DNA of 64,000 bases, from NCBI GenBank assembly GCA_029959195.1, contig CP114126.1, forward strand, positions 434,001-498,000, in the 5' to 3' direction. Shown in pieces: positions 21,705 through 34,057 of the stretch (positions within the stretch are counted from its first letter, which is position 1; every line of letters begins with the position of its first letter). A program made the position numbers and the translations under genes. This DNA is from Dictyophora rubrovolvata. Taxonomy: Eukaryota > Basidiomycota > Agaricomycetes > Phallales > Phallaceae. A model generated the notes under the pieces. It worked only from the letters and a program-made list of their open reading frames with translations, had not been told where the DNA came from and made no database searches.

Positions 21705-22788
21705 TCAAGGAGGCGACGTGTCGTCCTTTTTTGATGTAGGTTGTTGCAAGCTTTGCAGCACCGTGTCAATAGGTATGAAATGACACCAGGACGTCATCTC
21801 CTTCCGATCTTCCTCCCATACAAAAATAGTCTTGTCGAGGTTGCGATACATGGCCGTCGAGCATTGATACGTCTCTTCTATCAATAACCCTTTTCGTACC
21901 ACTCCTAGGTTAGATTTGAACAGCCGAATTTCCCAGCCTTTCAGAGGCTTGCCATCTATTCGAATGATTTCATTAGGTATGTCGCAGTCGATTCGACCAT
22001 AGTCAAAGCCTAGTGGTTGACCAAGAGCTTTAACGTAAGCCGATTTCACCGTCAATATGATACACAGCCGCCGTAAAACAACTTCGTCTTGAGACTCTGT
22101 ATCTAGCAATGTTTTTTCATTATGCGTCAACTTTAAATTACGGAAGTAAGAATTCAGATCAGGCAAAAGCTGTAAGGTCCGCGTACTTTATGAGCAAATG
22201 CTTCTGCGTACTTGCAGGCAGAAACGTTGCGAGGTAAAGCGATTTGCATGACCTCCATTCCAATGTTCACTACTTGCTGTTTTCGCCCAAAGGAAGAGGC
22301 GATGCATATTATGGATTCAGCCCAAGCAGTACTGAAACCAAACACCTTATTTTCTTGAGGACAACTCTAAGAGTCCCATAAGTAACGGACGCATCGGCTT
22401 TACACCCAAATGACATACATAGTAGTCTTTTCCCGAACTGTGAGTATTGGGATACCATTGTTTCGGTGATCGATTGTAATTTCTGTTGCGCATCACTAGC
22501 CTAGGAAGAAGTTGTGCCATGACAAAACCTTGAAGAGAGAACAAACATCAGTGTACATACAGATAAAGGCGGTGGCAGTTGACACCTACGAAAGGCCTCG
22601 CTGCGGTCTGTTATGCTCATCGCTTTTTTTTGAGACTTCGTGTCTATATATTTCACACATAATGCATATTCCTACATGAGTTGTGTCATCTAAAGTTAGC
22701 TTCAACATTGGAATTGGGTACTAACATCTCTGTGAACTTGTCTATTCAAGGTTATAATCCATATGGAAAACTTAGGATCTCGGTCCAT
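21705..22788 (-). CDS. 4'-phosphopantetheinyl transferase-like protein with altered catalytic motifs
   Basis: Sfp/Lys5-type PPTase fold; such enzymes load phosphopantetheine onto carrier proteins such as Lys2, PKS and NRPS. The model starts MDRDPKFSIWIITLNRQV at 22788, continues EYALCVKYIDTKSQKKA and RFVMAQLLPRLVMRN, the family's N-terminal arginine segment. Later exons give FGFSTAWAESIICIASS where most members have FNVSH, then NIGMEVMQIALP where GVDVM is usual (Asp to Glu). LTHNEKTLL and TVKSAYVKALGQPLGFDYG follow, with Ser in place of the magnesium-binding Glu of WxxKEA and Leu in place of its Trp. The protein ends KKDDTSPP. Reading frame is intact across introns. It could be a diverged paralogue with changed activity or a decaying copy; a canonical PPTase would be expected elsewhere. 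Confidence 0.75.
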
Positions 22789-22995
22789 TCAAATACCTTG
22801 TGAGGTGAATTCGTCGCAGATGGGAGTATTGAAGAAAAGAGGAAGAGAATGAGCGATATACGAGGCAGTGCAATCACTCCAGAGTATTGCGGAACAGAAC
22901 GCTTATATAATTTATGATTACGTATACATATTCCCACTCTCTCACGAGCCGAATGACGCTGCGCCGTTGCCGTTTGTCTCTCAGTCTCCACCACC

Positions 22996-23684
22996 ATGTA
23001 TCGAGCGACACTTTTAAAATCACTCTCTTCACCTCTACGATTGAATACTCTTCAAGTTGGCACTCGCCTATACCATGAAAAAGTTATTTCACATTATGAA
23101 CAACCTCGAAATGTAGGCTTTCTAATTGTTTTGCTGACTCATCTTTTTTATCTGATAACCACAGGTGGGTTCTTTGCCTAAAACTGATGTCGACGTAGGG
23201 ACAGGTCTCGTCGGTGCCCCTGCGTATGTGTCCTTCATGTGGTCATCTATGTTGCTTTATTTACGTTCTAATTGGCACATCTGATGTAGGTGTGGCGACG
23301 TTATGAAACTGCAAATCCGTGTGAACGAGGATGGTATCATTTCCGATGTTAAGTTTAAGACGTTCGGTTGCGGCAGCGCGATAGCATCGAGTTCATATAT
23401 GACGGAGCGTGTCAAAGGTCTTACCTTAGAAGAAGCTGGGAAGATAAAAAATACTGAAATTGCAAAAGAATTGGCCTTGCCACCAGTCAAGCTTCATTGT
23501 TCTAGTATGTTCTATCCTTTTGTGGACTGAATTGTTCCTAAATGGTTGTTCAGTGCTAGCTGAAGATGCCATCCGTTCGGCCATCCGCGATTATCGTTCA
23601 AAACGAGGCAAATTGACTGAAGCCAAAAAAAGCGGTTACATTGATGTCACTCATAGTACAACAGCAGCTGAAACCACAACCTAG
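22996..23684 (+). CDS. ISU1: Mitochondrial iron-sulfur cluster scaffold Isu1
   Basis: IscU-type scaffold on which 2Fe-2S clusters are built in the mitochondrial matrix. The start [20 protein letters not shown] is a basic presequence. The mature part begins [17 protein letters not shown]. The three cluster cysteines are present in [26 protein letters not shown] and VKLHCS. The LPPVK loop that Hsp70 (Ssq1) binds is intact, followed by [15 protein letters not shown]. Four exons; the tail [10 protein letters not shown] ends at 23684. It is divergent from the PPTase-like gene (207 bp between starts) and convergent with PRP31 (95 bp between stops). Confidence 0.96.
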
Positions 23685-23779
23685 GCTTTCTCTCAATTGT
23701 CTTACACACTTCTTTTACCATATATACGTTTAACTTGTATTACTATCAATCATCTCGTATCATTCATGCATTTCTTCCC

Positions 23780-25847
23780 TCAACTTTCTTTGTTTCCCTT
23801 TTCGCCTATGAAGGAAAAAGTACCTGAGGCTGCAAACCATCGTTCATTGGCCTCTTTGACCCGTTGAGATGCCGCCGCATTGGTGATTTGGAATCCTGAA
23901 ACAAAATGAGAAACCTGAGGACATGGCTGGGAAAAAACCCATACCCTGCACGGGTGTGACCGTCAATGAAGTAGCTGTGCCTGAGGTCTGAGGTCCCAAT
24001 TGCTGAGCCGCGCGTGATAGGGCTGCAGTTCGCAGTTTATTTGCTTTCGACATTTTGGCTACCGTAACAGTATTTAGTCAAGCCCTTGAGAATGAGGAGA
24101 GATGTTACCTCTGCTTTTAGCATCTGCAACGCCCGCTCTAACTTTCCCCGCTCCAATACCAATCATGCCTAGTCCTTTCGTTTGATCAAAAGCACCAACC
24201 TCTTCTTCAGCTTCGCCGAAAGCCATTCTGTTTTGAAGTTTACGCAGTTCTGTTTGAGCATAGGCCTCTTTGGCCTTGCGAGCACTGTGCAAGGTTAGAG
24301 AACCAATATTCTTACTTATAATCTTATGCTAACCGTCGACCACCCCTTCGCTTTTTCGGGCCATCATTAGGAACGGGCAGTGCCTTTATTACCTTGGCCG
24401 GCGGTGGGGCTGCAAGACGATCCAGATGTTTCTCTATCTTCTCCCGTAATTGTTGGCCATAACTACCTGAAAGGGCAGGAAAAACAAGTTAGAGTTTGAA
24501 GAAAAAGAGAAGAATTCGTACTATCTCGGCATTGCCTTTCATTATCCATCCTTGCAGCAAGAACACATTTAGCTCCTACCATTCGCTGAGCTTTAAGTCT
24601 GTGTTCAGACGGCGCAGACTGTATCATATCTGACTGAAAAATGAAACCCGTATGCCGATTCTGTGTTGCAGTGGAGAATCCGGCTGTTATTTTCTTCTGT
24701 GCACCTAGAAGCTACGAGAGGTGTGTTTATATGTACAGAATAAGGTAATTGAATGCTCACATGGACATTACATGCTGGCAGTTTGGCCAAAGCTGCTAAT
24801 CCACCTGTGACACCTAAGAGTTTGGCGGCGGTAGTTGGACCTACTATCGTCGAAAGATTTGGAGCTAAGACATTCATACGAGAACTAACATAGGAGAATA
24901 TCTTAAAAGAGATCTTCTAAGTTCGTGTTACCGATTGTCAACAACATTATCTTACTTTCTTTCGAGCATCTTCCAGTCGATCAGCTAGGTCACAAGCATC
25001 TGCCACTATCTTCCATCCTTGTGAAGTGAGCTGTTCGCCTTTAGTAGTGGTGGCAGTTACAAGAACACTCATGACGATAGCGGGGGGTAAAGCACTGGAT
25101 AGATTGACCTTCGTAGGATCCTATGGACACTTTCTATAACTACTACCAGTTGTACAATTAAAAGCTCGACACACCTCGGAATTTCCAAGTATTCTGACAG
25201 CACGAATATACATTGATGCGTCGGTGACCAATTGTTCCAGCTCGGGAAACTTGGGGTTATAATGGTCTCTAATAAACTGAGATAATAAGCGAATCTCCTT
25301 GTTTAAACTTAATGTATGGGTTAAACATACCTTGTGAACAACCAGAATCTCGTTGTCAATGTCCACAGACAAATTATTGGCGCGGACAATAAGCTGGTAT
25401 TCAGGATGTAAATGTGTCGACAACGCCAAATCTTCTGAGGTGCTGGGATTTTGGGCGTATTTTTCAATTTCCTAAGAGATAAGTATTACTACTTCCTAGG
25501 CAAGAAACATTTGCAAAGTCTACCTTCAGAGTTTCCGTCATTCTCTTGCTCCCATCTAACTTTGCGACTTTCGTAATATCTTCAACATCTCCCAACTTCA
25601 TTCGCTCTACATCTTCCTCGTCCAATTCTTCTGCAGGCCTTACACCCCCTTCAAGTACAAGACCCCTTTCAATAGGTAGTCCTTCATCAGCAGCACCGAC
25701 CGCTTTGTCTTCTTCTGACATGTCATCGTCATCGGAGACGGCTTTTCTCTTTAGAGATTGCTGTTCGGGATGTGATTCTTCCTCAAACTCCTCATCTTCT
25801 GAAAGACCTTCGAGATCTGCCAATAATTCATCTGCTAAACCACTCAT
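23780..25847 (-). CDS. PRP31: U4/U6 snRNP protein Prp31
   Basis: Pre-mRNA splicing factor bridging U4/U6 and U5 in the tri-snRNP. The start [20 protein letters not shown] is acidic. The NOSIC/coiled-coil part includes [28 protein letters not shown] and [20 protein letters not shown]. The Nop domain follows: [40 protein letters not shown] across an intron, [10 protein letters not shown] and [18 protein letters not shown]. The basic C-terminus has [33 protein letters not shown] and [18 protein letters not shown]. It ends [12 protein letters not shown] with TGA at 23780. All hallmarks of the family are present in order. Nuclear. Confidence 0.95.
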
Positions 25848-25935
25848 TTGACGTATACTTCAGAATTTTGACGAGCAATAAGCGCCGTTGTGACAACACG
25901 TTAGTACAACCCTGTGGAGGAACCCTTCAACTGAA

Positions 25936-26894
25936 ATGTCCGAGTTTTCCAGCAAGATACATATATTGTCTCATCCTGTCGTAAATGCCAAAATTTCTAC
26001 CTTACGAAAAGCCGAAACGTCTCCCAGAGAATTCAGACAAGTTGGTTATAGACGTTGCAGGACGTTTATTCGCTAATCGATGGTAATATTTCTAGTGCAT
26101 ACATGAGATAGCTCTCGTCTTAGCAGTCGAAGCTACTCGGGATCTCGAAGAGACCACATTCGAAGGTGTAAGACTATGAATTCATTGAATTCTTCATGAG
26201 CCCATCTCTCTATTAGACTACGGCCATTGGAGCAAAGTTCACGGGGAAGACGATCGCAGAAAATATCGGCATCGCGCCAGTCTTACGAGCAGGTCTGGGG
26301 ATGTCTGATGCTGTGCTTAGTCTTCTTCCTTCATCTCGGGTGTATCACATTGGTTTGTTCAGAGAGAAGGTCAGTTTGCAGCCAGTGGAATGTAACGTAG
26401 ACTTTTTTCTTCCTTTCCGTAACATTCATGACCACGACACGTCTCAAGACTACTCAAAGCTTCATCGACCGACGGTGGATTTATGTTTGCTTCTTGATCC
26501 TATGGTTGCTACCGGTGGTACAGCGTGTGCCGCTATAGAGATGTTGCTTGATTGGGGTCTTGCCTGTAAGCGGGTTCGGACCATGAAAACATCAATAGCT
26601 AAACCTCACAATAGTAGAAAAGATCAAATTTCTGGTCATACTCGCCTCGAAAGACGGTCTTAAAACCATCCAGAACAAATATCCCCAGTTAGAGGTATTG
26701 AAAATTCCTTGTAGCGCACAACAAGTTCTTTTTCAACCCTGTTTATTAGATATGGGTTGCTGCCGTCGATGACCAGTTAACTAAAGACGGTATTGTTAGT
26801 CCAGGACTTGGGGATGCCGTACGTATGTGTAAATTCTAGCAGTTCCTATAACTAATTTTGTCTGCAGGGCGACCGAACGTTTAACACTATATAA
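25936..26894 (+). CDS. Uracil phosphoribosyltransferase, bacterial Upp type
   Basis: Converts uracil and PRPP to UMP (pyrimidine salvage). The start MSEFSSKIHILSHPVVNAKI lies in a frame different from the longest open stretch. Exon 1 ends LRKAETSPREFRQ, and an intron GTTGGT...TTTCTAG leads to CIHEIALVLAVEATRDLEET. Then come TTAIGAKFTGKTIAENIGI, APVLRAGLGMSDAVLSLLP and VYHIGLFREKVSLQPVE. An intron restores EYYSKLHRPTVDL. The PRPP loop is LLLDPMVATGGTACAA; the uracil-binding end is SPGLGDAGDRTFNTI, stop at 26894. The sequence follows the bacterial Upp pattern (LRAGLGM, PGLGDAGDR) rather than yeast Fur1, as far as I recall a common alternative in basidiomycetes. All catalytic motifs are present. 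Confidence 0.92.
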
Positions 26895-26956
26895 AATACT
26901 TTTCCTGCTTCAGCTATCAACACGTTTGACCCCTACAGGCTCTCAACAAAAGATAA

Positions 26957-28264
26957 TTATCTCCGTTTATATTCGCATGGTTTCAGGATGTCATGTTTTA
27001 CAGCTATTTGTGACCATCGGTGTTCGCTGATGGGCTCACGTGCAGTTTTGGTAAATTCGAACAAAATGAAATGGGTATTTGATCCATTCTGCGCGGGATT
27101 ATTAATCAAGAAACTGCTAAGGCACAGTAATAGATATACCTTCGATTTCAGTTTGAAACCAACGTCAGAAATTAAGTCAACGAATGCGTTGATGTCTGTA
27201 AATCGACTGCTGACTTCTGCGATCCTCAGGGTGCCGCTAAAAAGGAATATCAAGGTGTTAGAGAGTTGAAGAGCAATCTGAGGAGCAGTTAACCTCATCT
27301 TCAGAACTCGCCAACATTCTCTAATGCAGCCAACCCAGTTGGTACTCATAAGACTGAGAGCGCACACACAAACGTCTACCACTTGTCCTTCCTCGGTTTC
27401 TTCAGAACCAGGTAACGGTATCCGCTGGCATATATCTGCTTCCATTACGTATGGCGGAAGCCGGATAAGATCATAGGAAAGAACACAGATGCCTTCTGGA
27501 ATTAATGACTTAGCAAGAGCCGCTTCGCCGCAACCTAAATCGACAATAACAGTTCCTCGAGAAGAACTGGAAAGTGCCGAAATAAACTGTTGCACAGGAT
27601 TTTGAGGCCAGGACAACACTTGGCGACGGAATCCGCAATGGTACTGAGAAGTAAATCAGGGTCCCTCTGTTGGCGAGAGAAAGAGAACTTACCTCCTGAA
27701 ACATGCTTGGATCATCTCGTATTAATTCGTGACTTTTAGAGCTATTTGTCGTATAAAGCACTTCATTGATCCACCTTGCCAGCGCAACGTAAGCACCAGC
27801 ACGTTAGCTGAATGAGGCCTGGCACATGCCTGAATCTAGCCCCTTCGAGACTGGTTTTCATGGTAACTTGTAAATCTGTCATAGAGACATCCTTGGTTTT
27901 CGTTTGTCTGTGCCAACATTTAATATCCATTCTCTCTATTCCATGTCCAAAAGGCATACCTCAACGTCTTCTTGCTTTTATTGTCGTCGGGTTTTGCAGA
28001 CGTGATATTAACTTCAGCATCTCTTGAAATACTTTGTGTTGAACCCTGTTCTTTCGATCGGCCTGGCTTGGTGTGCTTGTGGGATTTCAGTTTCTGAGGT
28101 GATTTCTCTTTGCTTTTTAGTTGCTTCCTGCTCTCGTTCTTGGCACTGTGCCTTCCACTTGACAAGTCATGGGCATGATTTTCCCTTTTTCGTTTTTTTG
28201 ATGGCGAAGTTGCAGAAATTACACGAGTGGGAACATCCCAGCCATCAACCTCAAAAAACGACAT
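26957..28264 (-). CDS. RRP8: 25S rRNA adenine-N1 methyltransferase Rrp8
   Basis: Nucleolar SAM-dependent enzyme that makes m1A in helix 25.1 of 25S rRNA in yeast. The start MSFFEVDGWDVPTRVISATS is followed by a Lys/Arg/Ser-rich nucleolar-type region (SPSKKRKRENHAHD, KSKEKSPQKLKSHKHTKPG). The conserved core begins with MTDLQVTMKTSLEGARFR, INEVLYTTNSSKSHELIRDD and QVLSWPQNPVQQF. The SAM-binding loop is VIVDLGCGEAALAKSL. The catalytic-side stretch VVDVCVCALSLMSTNWVGCI (usual form VFCLSLMGTN) and the end CEYKRR at 26957 complete it. A last insertion-like TM-looking stretch near 27100 is intronic. Divergent from MET10 with 242 bp between starts. Confidence 0.93.
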
Positions 28265-28369
28265 TTTAGAGCTGATAGAGAAGCTTTTCGGATCGACTTT
28301 CTTGAAAGAATTTGTTTGTTGCCAAGGATTGAGAATTTGGCTCCGAGTGGAATTGATTACAAATTAGTG

Positions 28370-28376
28370 TCACGTG
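28370..28376. promoter_or_regulatory. TCACGTG site upstream of MET10
   Basis: A TCACGTG heptamer lies 131 bp before the MET10 start codon in the RRP8-MET10 divergent promoter. In yeast this is the Cbf1/Met4 element of sulfur assimilation genes, MET10 among the targets. Function in this fungus is inferred from position and sequence only. Confidence 0.5.
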
Positions 28377-28506
28377 CATCTGCTAGCACGCAATTATTGG
28401 CATTGCATCTCTAGGGAATAAATATGATCTGTAGGTGCATCCGTAGCACCGATCCTGGATTTGGCCACGTTAGGATTGTCAGGACGTTGCCCGAGTATCT
28501 CTTACA

Positions 28507-31500
28507 ATGACCAATGTAAGTTGTTTTCACATCTCGAGTTCTAAGCAGAAGACAACCAAAAATCCTAGTCTACCGGAACCTCTACATCTGCTTTAATAGA
28601 GCAAGTCTCCTTGAAATCAAGTTCTGTCATATTCTCATACGACTTGGCTGAATACCATGGCTTCGGAAATCTTACCAAAAAACACTTGGAAGAGAGTCCC
28701 AGCCTTGCTAAACTCATTACTGTACAATGCCGCTCTGGATCCGGAATGAACATTATCGGACGTCTCGCGCAAGGAACGAGTAAGGAGGGTGGTAATTCTT
28801 CACTGATAACTGCATTTACAACACCCGTTGGTTTGGCTCAAATGGCTACGTCGTTATCTTTGTTGCCAGCCCCAGAGCCTTCGTCTCGCTTAATCATTCA
28901 AGTTGCCAATGTTTCAACGACCGAATCTAGTCTTGTTTTATCGCCCTCGTTGTCCGTTCTGTCGGACCTCCTCTTCAGCTTGCCGAAAACCGTCTGTGTC
29001 CTGCTATCCGCGACCCCACAAGAATCATTAGACATGGCTGCAATTGCCTATCAAATTCCCCAACACACCGTTCATATATTTGATCATTATTCCTCTTCTC
29101 GCGAGATTTCCAATTCATCTCAGGTTTTCAAACCGCTTCCTTCTTGTACATCTCCAAAGGACCTTCTCGCCCAGATGGGATATAAATTATTCGACTTCGT
29201 TGGAGACCCGAAGGCTCACACCACCCTAGTTGTGTTAAACACCCCTTTAGCCGTAATAATAAAATCTCTATTCAAGTCGGTAATACCTGGTTTAGCAGTA
29301 ATAATTGTTCGCGTCGTGCGTCCCTGGGATGACCAAGTTTTCCGCGACACGCTGCCTTCAACAACAAGAAATGTATACATTCTTGAAGAAGTTCCTTTTG
29401 AAAGCTCCCATGGTGGTCTGTTCACAGATGTATTCGCTGCTCTATTTAATCCTATTGCATTCACGCCTGCGGTTCATGGTTTCCCATGCACACCAGAAAA
29501 GATGAAACAATACATGGAGGATCCAGAGTCAATCCTAACCTCCATTGCTGGTGTCGTCCCGAATATAGCACAGTCTATCATGTCATCCGTCCCTACCCAA
29601 CATGAACGCGACACGAAGAAATTACTATTCTTTTCTTCATCGCACTCGGCCGGGTCGACGGCTTTACCTAAATCTATTGTGGACCAATTCACCTCTAACC
29701 CTAGGCTTCTTGTTCGCCACCTATCTACCTATGACACATTCTCTAAATTAGGCGGAGTAACAGTGGATCGCATCATTCTCTCAAACAAAGCCACGGCCAA
29801 GGACTACATTCCGCTTACTGCGTTAATTCCCTCGTCGAATGAAAGAAGTGAGAAAGGCGCATCAGTAGATTTTATCGGTATCATGGACCAAGATCTACTT
29901 AAAACACATTCCCTTCTTACTTCTGCTCGTCAGAATGCGGTCATTCTAGTATGTTCGACGTGGACACCCAAAGAAGTTTTGGCCAACGTCCCGATCGATA
30001 CCCTAATGCTTATACGTGACCGCAACCTGCGTATTCACCTTTTGGACTCGAATAAGCTAGCTTGTGATTTACTCCCTTATGCTTCCCGATCTAGTCAGGA
30101 GAATTTGGAAAGTGTCTGTTGTTTACTAGCATTCCTTCAGCTGTACGTTGGAAGGAGTGGCGTTGATGGGCATCGTATGGTGTTGCAGATCGCAAAATCC
30201 TTTTATGGAGATGGTGTTGAAGGAGTTTCTCTTTCAGAGACTTACGCCAAATGCCGGGACGCTCTAGTCCTAATGCCCGCACCCAGTATTGAGCTCATGA
30301 CAGAATTGGCCAAACCAATAACCTTGAGATCCATTGAATTCAACTCAATTGACCCTGGTGACCTTGCCAAACATCTGGATACCACGACGGCTAAAGTTGA
30401 CTCCTGGCACGATTCTGCCAAGCATATTATCTTTCGCGAAGCGTTTTTACCTTTGGAGGAGCCCCAAATCTCAGAAGAAGAACTACAGATACAAAGTTTG
30501 CGACCCGACATTCCTGAACGAACATATCTTGTTACTACGACAGTCAATCGTCGTCTAACGCCCAAAGAATATAACAGGAACGTGTTCCATCTAGAATTTG
30601 ATACCACCAGGACGGGCCTCAAGTATGCCATTGGTGAGGCATTGGGGGTCTATGGTTGGAATGATGCTGACGAAGTCCTCGAATTCTGTAACTGGTACGG
30701 CGTGGATCCAGATTCAGTTATCACAATCCCGGCTCTTGGTAGAGGAGGCGGCAAAACGAAATTAATGCATACCAGAACGGTCTTCCAATGCTTGCAGCAG
30801 CAAATTGATATTTTTGGCAAACCTCCGAAATCTTTCTATGCGTCCTTGTCCAAGTATGCGACTAAGCGAGAAGACCGCATGGCCCTTTACTTTATTTCTT
30901 CCCCTGAAGGCTCTTCCATGTTCAAGAAATTGTCTGAAAAGGATACTGCAACCTATGCAGACGTGCTAAAGATGTATCCAAGTGCAAAGCCTCCGATTGC
31001 CGAGCTATGTGAATTAGTAGGTGATATTGCTCCCCGTCACTACAGTATTGCAAGCTCTCAGGCGGCTGTCGGTGATCGTGTTGATCTGCTCGTTGTCACT
31101 GTCGACTGGATGACGCCAGGTGGTGAGTTAACTCATGATCTTATCTTCTTCTTTCATGCTCAACATGCTCAATACCGAGAGATAGGATCCTTGAGGTACG
31201 GACAATGCACTCGGTATCTGGCTGGTTTAAAGGAAGGTCAGAAGGTGACCGTATCTATCAAACCCAGCGTTATGAAGGTGATTTTTTTTTTGGCCTAAAC
31301 TCCTTTCCATGACTCATATTTACCTTTCGAATAGCTTCCCCTTGATCCAACGCAGCCCATCATAATGGCAGGGCTGGGAACTGGGTAAGCAACTACTCAC
31401 CTGAAGAATTAGAGCATGCCCTGATTTTCGTGATAGAGCCGCGCCATTCAGAGCATTCATGCAACATCGCGCGTGGCTGAAAAAGCAGGGGGTGAAAGTT

Positions 31501-31920
31501 GGGCCCTTGTTGTATTACTTTGGGTCTAGACATCGTTCTCAGGAATATCTTTACGGGGAAGAGATAGAAGCCTACATAGCCGATAATGTCATCACACATT
31601 GCGGCCTAGCGTTTTCCAGAGACGGGAAACAGAAAGTATACATACAGCACAAGATGAAGAATGATGCAGAGATACTGGTAAGGCATCTGGCGTCGGAACG
31701 GGGGGTGTTCTATCTGTGCGGCCCAACCTGGCCTGTCCCGGACGTGTACGAAACGCTGGTTGGAGCATTGAAAGACTACATCGGGAAAACTGCCGAAGAA
31801 GCGGGAACGTATTTGGAAGATTTGAAAGAAGAAGAGAGATATGTCCTTGAGGTATTATCACATCAGATTTTTGCCCTTTACGAAATTTCACTGAAAGCAT
31901 TATATAAACAGGTTTATTAA
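28507..31920 (+). CDS. MET10: Sulfite reductase [NADPH] flavoprotein component (alpha subunit)
   Basis: Met10 brings electrons from NADPH through FAD to the haem-containing beta subunit, which reduces sulfite to sulfide in cysteine and methionine synthesis. A three-codon first exon (M-T-N) at 28507 is followed by a GTAAGT intron and STGTSTSALIEQVSLKSS. The N-terminal half (to about residue 600) is the POR-like region typical of fungal Met10. The FAD-binding part has RNVFHLEFDTTRTGLKYAIG, LGVYGWNDADEV and APRHYSIASSQ (RxYS). After an intron the NADPH-binding domain follows: MAGLGTG, LAPFRAFMQHRAWLKKQG, LLYYFGSRHRSQEYLYGEE and GVFYLCGPTWPVPDV. A final intron leaves only VY, giving the classical RYVLEVY end at 31920. 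It lacks an FMN domain, as expected. Confidence 0.95.
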
Positions 31921-32087
31921 ATTAAACGCTCTTTCTTTGCTGTTGTTGATTAGTCGGATAAGATAAGATAGTTCCTTCTGCGTGTGATATTCAGGATTGA
32001 TCCGGGAGTCCGGTCCCACTCCCGAACTCAGTATGCAAGTCCGAATGAGACGAATTTATGTAATTTCAAACCTGCTCCATATCTCTC

Positions 32088-33888
32088 ATGACATCCTCCA
32101 ACTGTACCATTACTGTCCTTCCAGATATTCTCACTTTTGTACATATTCCCCGTTCACGCCTTCAGCAATTCTCGCATTATCTTGTGAAACAAGTACTCAC
32201 ACCGGCTCCATCGTTTTTGAATATCACCTGCAACAGAACAGACCTGTAAAGCTTCTGCCATTGTCTCTCTGAACAATATATTTCATTCTTGATATCCTTC
32301 TAGTCTCTTATTTTGCCATTACTCTGCTCTGCGAGACTTTGAGCCCTTTGCTCACACTGGCAGGGACACCAGGCCTGAACGGCGTCGTAAACCTCACAGG
32401 GTTGGCTCTCATCATTTGCAAACCGGATTTCGTCGTCTTTCTGCAGACACAGATGCCGTAGAGGTCTCTTACGACACGTGGAACGTTCTGCAACTCGACT
32501 CTCATAATGACCGTTTGGGTGTGTTTTGATTCATTTCTTACCTGGTGACCTTTTCGAATTGAGTGTCTCATGACAGATAATGCTGGAGCGCGAATTAGAG
32601 AACTTTCTGCCATTCTAGCCGAAGCGGGCATATCCATCATGTATCAATCTTCTTACACTTCCGATTTCATATTTGTAAGTCACCCCAAAACGTTTCTTCC
32701 GCATGGAATGCTTTTTATATGCATCAAAATGTATTTAGGTAAAGTCATCTCGCCTGCCTCAAGTTCTCGCTCGGTTAACACACGCTGGCTTTGTCGGATA
32801 TTCTGTTGATAATATACCACATTCCTTGCATAACGAAGCCCCATCGATTTCATCAAAAGAAAACGACCTTGACACCTCTTCACCCGGACTTGTCTTCGAG
32901 CATAATCCAAATCTCATGCGATCTTTCTCCCCCGATAGTACGGGAATACACATCCCGTCATCACCTCCCCACGGCTCTCATCACTCACATTCCGTGTCGG
33001 GTCAAATGGAAGTTTTGGACCAAGACCTTATATGCGTTGGATTACCCGAGTCGTTCACCGAAATGTGGTCATTAAAAATAATCAAGCTTATCGCCTATCC
33101 TGAATTAATACTTATACCCGCTTCCGCTAATTCAACGGGTATACACGGGAGTAGTTCAGACTTGCCTCATATCTCGGGCGATTACTTTTGCACAAATGGG
33201 CTGTCAGCACTGGATATTACATCTCCTATGGCCTCATCCTCTTCAACTCACGTAGGTTCGTCGCCGTGCTCGGAGGAGTATTCAACAAACATATTATCCC
33301 ACTCTCATTCAGAATTGGATGATTCTTCGCGGCAACATTCAAGTTCTCAATCCCTTCCCGAGATGAGTTCTTTTGGGAAGAAAAAATCCCAACGTATCAA
33401 AAGGAGCTCCTTAGAACCTAAAGCAACAGCATCCACCAATGACACTTGTGTTTTGTTTTTCAGTTTTACACGAACAGCAGAAGGTTCTAGTTTGACTACA
33501 TCTAGGAAACACATTGAAGCATTGTTTTCCCCAAGTGAAAGGCACATGATAATATGTGGGGATGAGCTAAACTTTCAAGACGGAGGTGACGTTGATCCTT
33601 TTTTCGGTTCCGACTCTTCGGAAAACCTCGCTATTATGAAATGTCTGCAGCTGGACATCCGACGCTTTGGAGGCGATCGGCATGGAATAATCAGCAGCTA
33701 CTCCAAAATGCTTGACTCAAATGGTATCAATCACATGTACAGCTCGACTTTAAAAACAGCGAATCTTCTTGTAAGTTTTAGTTTTCAAGTGCAAAATCCC
33801 AAAAAAAAAAAAGAATTAACTTGCATTTCCTATGCAGGTAAATAGACTGGATGCTCGGCGCGCTGCTGCTTTATTACAGTCCTGTTAA
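32088..33888 (+). CDS. CASTOR/GATS-like ACT-domain protein
   Basis: Resembles the GATS/CASTOR family, which in animals senses arginine and controls TORC1 through GATOR2. The start MTSSNCTITVLPDILTFVHI at 32088 is followed by RSRLQQFSHYLVKQVL and PAPSFLNITCNRTD. After an intron come DAVEVSYDTWNVLQLDS and DNAGARIRELSAILAEAGIS, then MYQSSYTSDFIFV, the family's ACT-domain core. The middle 200 residues are Ser/His-rich and disordered. A second core part gives FFSFTRTAEGSSLTTSRKHI, MKCLQLDIRRFGGDRHGIIS and NGINHMYSSTLKTANLL. The last exon is VNRLDARRAAALLQSC. The SxxTSDFI pattern and the paired ACT arrangement fit the family. Whether it binds arginine in fungi is not shown by the sequence. Confidence 0.75.
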
Positions 33889-34057
33889 TTTGAAGTGTTA
33901 TTTACTACAAAGAAATGTGCTCTTGATACTCAAATCTAAAAATTAATTGTCGGTTATTTTTCTGCAAACTCTGATTAAGCCGCCCAATTTCGGGACTTCG
34001 GCTCACGAATTTCACGTCTGCGTCAATGCGGGGATTACCACTGAAGTTGCAACCACG

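Noticed and set aside
25985-26083. ATG start MPKFLPYEKPKRLPEN for the uracil phosphoribosyltransferase
   Set aside because: The frame beginning at 25936 gives HPVVNAKISTLR and SPREFRQ, the usual Upp N-terminus, and splices in frame; the other frame stops.
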